Shown: piece by piece, positions 51,980-55,787 of the stretch
Layout of the letters: the number at the start of each line of letters is the position of its first letter
Position numbering within the stretch: the first letter of the stretch is position 1
Source: Planctomycetia bacterium
GTDB lineage: Bacteria; Planctomycetota; UBA8108; SXIK01
DNA: 55,787 nt
NCBI GenBank assembly: GCA_005772855.1
Contig: SXIK01000047.1
Coordinates: 1 to 55,787 of the forward strand
Reading direction: 5' to 3'
Program-made: the position numbers and the translations under genes
Notes under the pieces: model-generated
The model's database searches: none
What the model saw: only the letters and a program-made list of their open reading frames with translations
What the model was told of the DNA's origin: nothing

Positions 51980-53862
51980 GGCACCGGGCTCCCCGCCAGT
52001 GCCGGCGCGATACGGCCAAACTCTTCCACGATCTCTTCCATGATCAGTTCGAGATCGCTGCGACTTAGGCTGGCCGCTGTGGATTCCAGCTTCCGGGCAA
52101 GCTGGCTCAGCTCCGTGGCACCGACATTGGCGCTGCTCGACTTGAGCGCGTGAGCGACATTTCGTACTCCGACCACATCTCCAACGCCTCCAGCAGCACG
52201 GAGAGTCTCGAGGAGCTTGATCGTCTGAGCCTGGTAGGTTTGAAGCATCTTGGCGAGCACGTCGGGTTTGTCTGGACGCTGCAGCTGCCGAATGACATCC
52301 AGCGCTTTCGGGTCGAGCAACCCGACACCCTTCGAAGCGCTCGTGCAAACATCCCCGGTTTTCTCCAGCAGTGACGCGTCGCACACTGGCTTGACTTCAA
52401 CTGGGCAGAGCCAGCGCTCCAGAAGCAAGCCCATTTGCGACTTGTTGAACGGCTTCGAGAGGTAATCGTCCATGCCAGCCTTCAGGCACCGTTCTCGATC
52501 GCCGCTCACCGCATGCGCGGTGAGTGCAATAACAGGAACTCGAAATCGGGGCTGACCCGCAGACGATTCCACAGACTTGGCTTCTCTTTCTCGAATAACC
52601 TTGACCGTCTGAAATCCATCGAGAACGGACATCTGGCAGTCGAGAAAGATGAGGTCATACTTTGACTTCTTCGTGGCTTCGATGGCTTCTTGGCCGTCCT
52701 GGGCTATGTCGACCTTGAGTCCGAAAGACTGAAGAATCAGGGAGGCGAACTCCTGATTCAAGGGGTTGTCTTCAGCGAGCAAGACCGAACCATTGAAGAC
52801 TCTCTCCCCGCGAACGGATCCGCGGGCAGACAGGTCGGCAACTCTATCCCCGCCGCCTTCTCGCAGCAGTGATTTGCGCTCCACCATGTTTGCGATGCAC
52901 TGGTAGAGATTCGATTTCCGGAGCGGCTTACAAAGACAGGCGTCGATTCCGGCCTCTTCAGTCTCCGACGCATCATCCACGTCTGCAAGCGAGGAGAGGA
53001 GAACCAGCTGGGGTTGGCCCAGGAGAGGCTCCTTTTTGATCATCTTGGCGAGCGCGATTCCATCGACCTCCGGCATCTGCCGATCCAGGATCACGAGCTG
53101 AAAGCGCTCGCCGTGGCTTGCGGCGACACGTGAGAGCTCCAGAGCTTCCCGGGCGTTTGATGCAGCCTGGCAGTGTACTTGCCATGAAGCGAGCTGACCT
53201 TGAAGGATCTCTCGGTTGGTCGCGTTGTCGTCCACGACGAGCACCCGGAGCTTCCTGAATGACCCGATGGGCTCTTCCCTGCTGCGTGTTTGATTTGCCG
53301 ACTTTTCAAATCGAGCAGTAAACCAGAAGGTGGACCCCTTGGCCGGTTCACTCTCCATTCCTATTTGCCCACCCATGAGCGCACAAAGCTGCTTTGCGAT
53401 GGCGAGGCCGAGTCCCGTGCCCCCATATTTTCTCGAATGCGAAGAATCGACCTGGTTGAAAGCGCGAAAAAGCGATGCCTGCGCTTCAGCCGGCACACCA
53501 ATGCCCGTGTCGCGCACCTTGAAACGCACTATCGCGAAATCGGCGCTCTCTTCCTCCAACTGAATACTGACGATGACTTCCCCTGTTTGCGTGAACTTCA
53601 CGGCGTTCCCAACGAGGTTCGCCAGGATTTGCCGCAAGCGGCCCGGGTCTCCACGCACCGTGGAGGGGGTCGCTGGCCTCACGAGACAGGAAATTTCGAC
53701 CTTCTTCATGGAAGCCTGCGCGCTGAAGAGCTCGACGATATCCTCGACCGTCTCGACCAGATCGAACTCTATTTTCTCAAGCTCCAGTTTCCCGGCTTCA
53801 ATCTTCGAAAAGTCGAGAATGTCGCTCATGACGTTCAGCATGGCCTCCGCGGAACGTCGCAC
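51976..53862 (-). CDS. Hybrid histidine kinase, C-terminal part (ATPase-REC-REC-HPt)
   Basis: 628 residues in the same frame as the gene just upstream, opening at a GTG 18 bases after that gene's TAA. It starts inside the second DHp helix (SAEAMLNVMSDILDFSKIEAGKLEL). It then has the HATPase domain (LRQILANLVGNAVKFT, DTGIGVP, GGTGLGLAIAKQL), receiver 1 (VLVVDDNATNREI, LVILDRQMP), receiver 2 (VLLAEDNPLNQE, IFLDCQMSV, YLSKPFN) and an HPt domain (VAHALKSSSANVGA). All key residues are intact. It is almost certainly the severed 3' part of one hybrid kinase gene; independent translation from the GTG is possible but would lack the H-box. The stop overlaps the c-di-GMP gene start. Confidence 0.88.
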   Translation of the reverse strand: MRRSAEAMLNVMSDILDFSKIEAGKLELEKIEFDLVETVEDIVELFSAQASMKKVEISCLVRPATPSTVRGDPGRLRQILANLVGNAVKFTQTGEVIVSIQLEEESADFAIVRFKVRDTGIGVPAEAQASLFRAFNQVDSSHSRKYGGTGLGLAIAKQLCALMGGQIGMESEPAKGSTFWFTARFEKSANQTRSREEPIGSFRKLRVLVVDDNATNREILQGQLASWQVHCQAASNAREALELSRVAASHGERFQLVILDRQMPEVDGIALAKMIKKEPLLGQPQLVLLSSLADVDDASETEEAGIDACLCKPLRKSNLYQCIANMVERKSLLREGGGDRVADLSARGSVRGERVFNGSVLLAEDNPLNQEFASLILQSFGLKVDIAQDGQEAIEATKKSKYDLIFLDCQMSVLDGFQTVKVIREREAKSVESSAGQPRFRVPVIALTAHAVSGDRERCLKAGMDDYLSKPFNKSQMGLLLERWLCPVEVKPVCDASLLEKTGDVCTSASKGVGLLDPKALDVIRQLQRPDKPDVLAKMLQTYQAQTIKLLETLRAAGGVGDVVGVRNVAHALKSSSANVGATELSQLARKLESTAASLSRSDLELIMEEIVEEFGRIAPALAGSPVP

Positions 53863-53880
53863 GTTGACAGCAAAGTGTTT

Positions 53881-55453
<1,573 letters not shown>

Positions 55454-55725
55454 CGTGCCGCCCCTACCAAGTTCGCTCCTGAAAGAGGCCAGCGGACGGG
55501 GGGACACAGCTCCCTGGACATGCCGGTCGCACGCTTCGAGTGCGCCTCCAGGCCAGCCTCTCGGGAGCCTCGAGCCTTCGCAGGCACCGATAGCGGATGA
55601 GCGCTGGCCAGGACGTCCCCGTCCTGGCCGCGAGCAATATCCTGACTATACCTCGCGCGCCCACACATGAGACATTCCGAATGGGCAGAGGAAGACCATC
55701 TCAAGTCTGCTGCTCGTTTCTGCTG

Positions 55726-55770
55726 GTGGGGGAGGCGGACCCTCCCCCACGTCGGCCGCGACACGCGGCC
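55726..55770. repeat. Two adjacent GC-rich inverted repeats near the window end
   Basis: GTGGGGGAGG at 55726-55735 pairs exactly with CCTCCCCCAC at 55741-55750 (5-base loop). GGCCGCG at 55754-55760 pairs with CGCGGCC at 55764-55770 (3-base loop). Neither is followed by a T-tract on either strand, so they do not look like a standard terminator. The region 55454-55787 otherwise shows no gene that I can support. Confidence 0.55.
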
Positions 55771-55787
55771 TCTCCCTCCTCGGCGCC

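Overview
The window is about 55.8 kb of high-GC, gene-dense bacterial DNA with roughly 36 protein-coding genes on both strands. I see no rRNA or tRNA, no insertion sequence and no CRISPR array. Four predicted secreted proteins share a dockerin-like Ca-binding module (pattern GD-x-N-x-DG-x3-L-x-DAI-x2-L-x2-LF). Together with a CotH/lamin-tail protein, a giant subtilase and DUF5916-type and TolC-type outer-membrane proteins, this points to a Gram-negative, probably environmental bacterium. Planctomycetota or a neighbouring lineage is my best guess, from protein style only. Starts are often GTG or TTG, and many neighbouring genes overlap by 1-4 bases (ATGA or TGATG).

Layout. 0-3.8 kb: a gene tail at the edge, a SAM methyltransferase, a frameshifted WaaP-like LPS kinase, and a MarR regulator with a halogenase-like flavoprotein. 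3.9-8.7 kb: an ACE-like (M2) peptidase, then thiC under a TPP riboswitch, translationally coupled to a Tat-exported TIM-barrel protein. 8.9-20.4 kb: envelope and secreted proteins (DUF5916 barrel, dockerin/MopE-motif/Fn3 protein, polyprenol-kinase-like membrane protein, 2333-aa subtilase preceded by a near-perfect Pho box). 20.4-23.1 kb: an Rsm22-like protein with a degenerate two-component pair. 23.6-24.1 kb: a small Lys-rich exported protein.

24.7-31.8 kb is a tight operon of lysine 2,3-aminomutase, a tandem double ATP-grasp ligase, a TolC-like lipoprotein and a CstA-type peptide transporter. I infer a route that makes and moves a beta-lysine-containing product. 32.8-42.2 kb (minus strand) holds PspA, a Ycf46/Vps4-like AAA ATPase, a 126-aa protein, a membrane-anchored NrtA/TauA-like binding protein fused to an OmpA domain, its ABC permease and ATPase, a coiled-coil membrane protein, and an NSS symporter with a MetS-like small subunit. 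I regard this as the best candidate for an undescribed envelope system: an ESCRT-III-like membrane remodeler and AAA motor combined with a peptidoglycan-tethered ABC importer.

42.4-55.8 kb: a purple-acid-phosphatase-like enzyme and a CotH protein, both with dockerin-like modules, a VCBS-type calcium-motif protein, thyX, a REC-PAS-GGDEF-EAL protein coupled to a hybrid histidine kinase that is split by an in-frame TAA, and an S4-domain RNA-binding protein. All functions are read from motifs and family memory; no database search was run.
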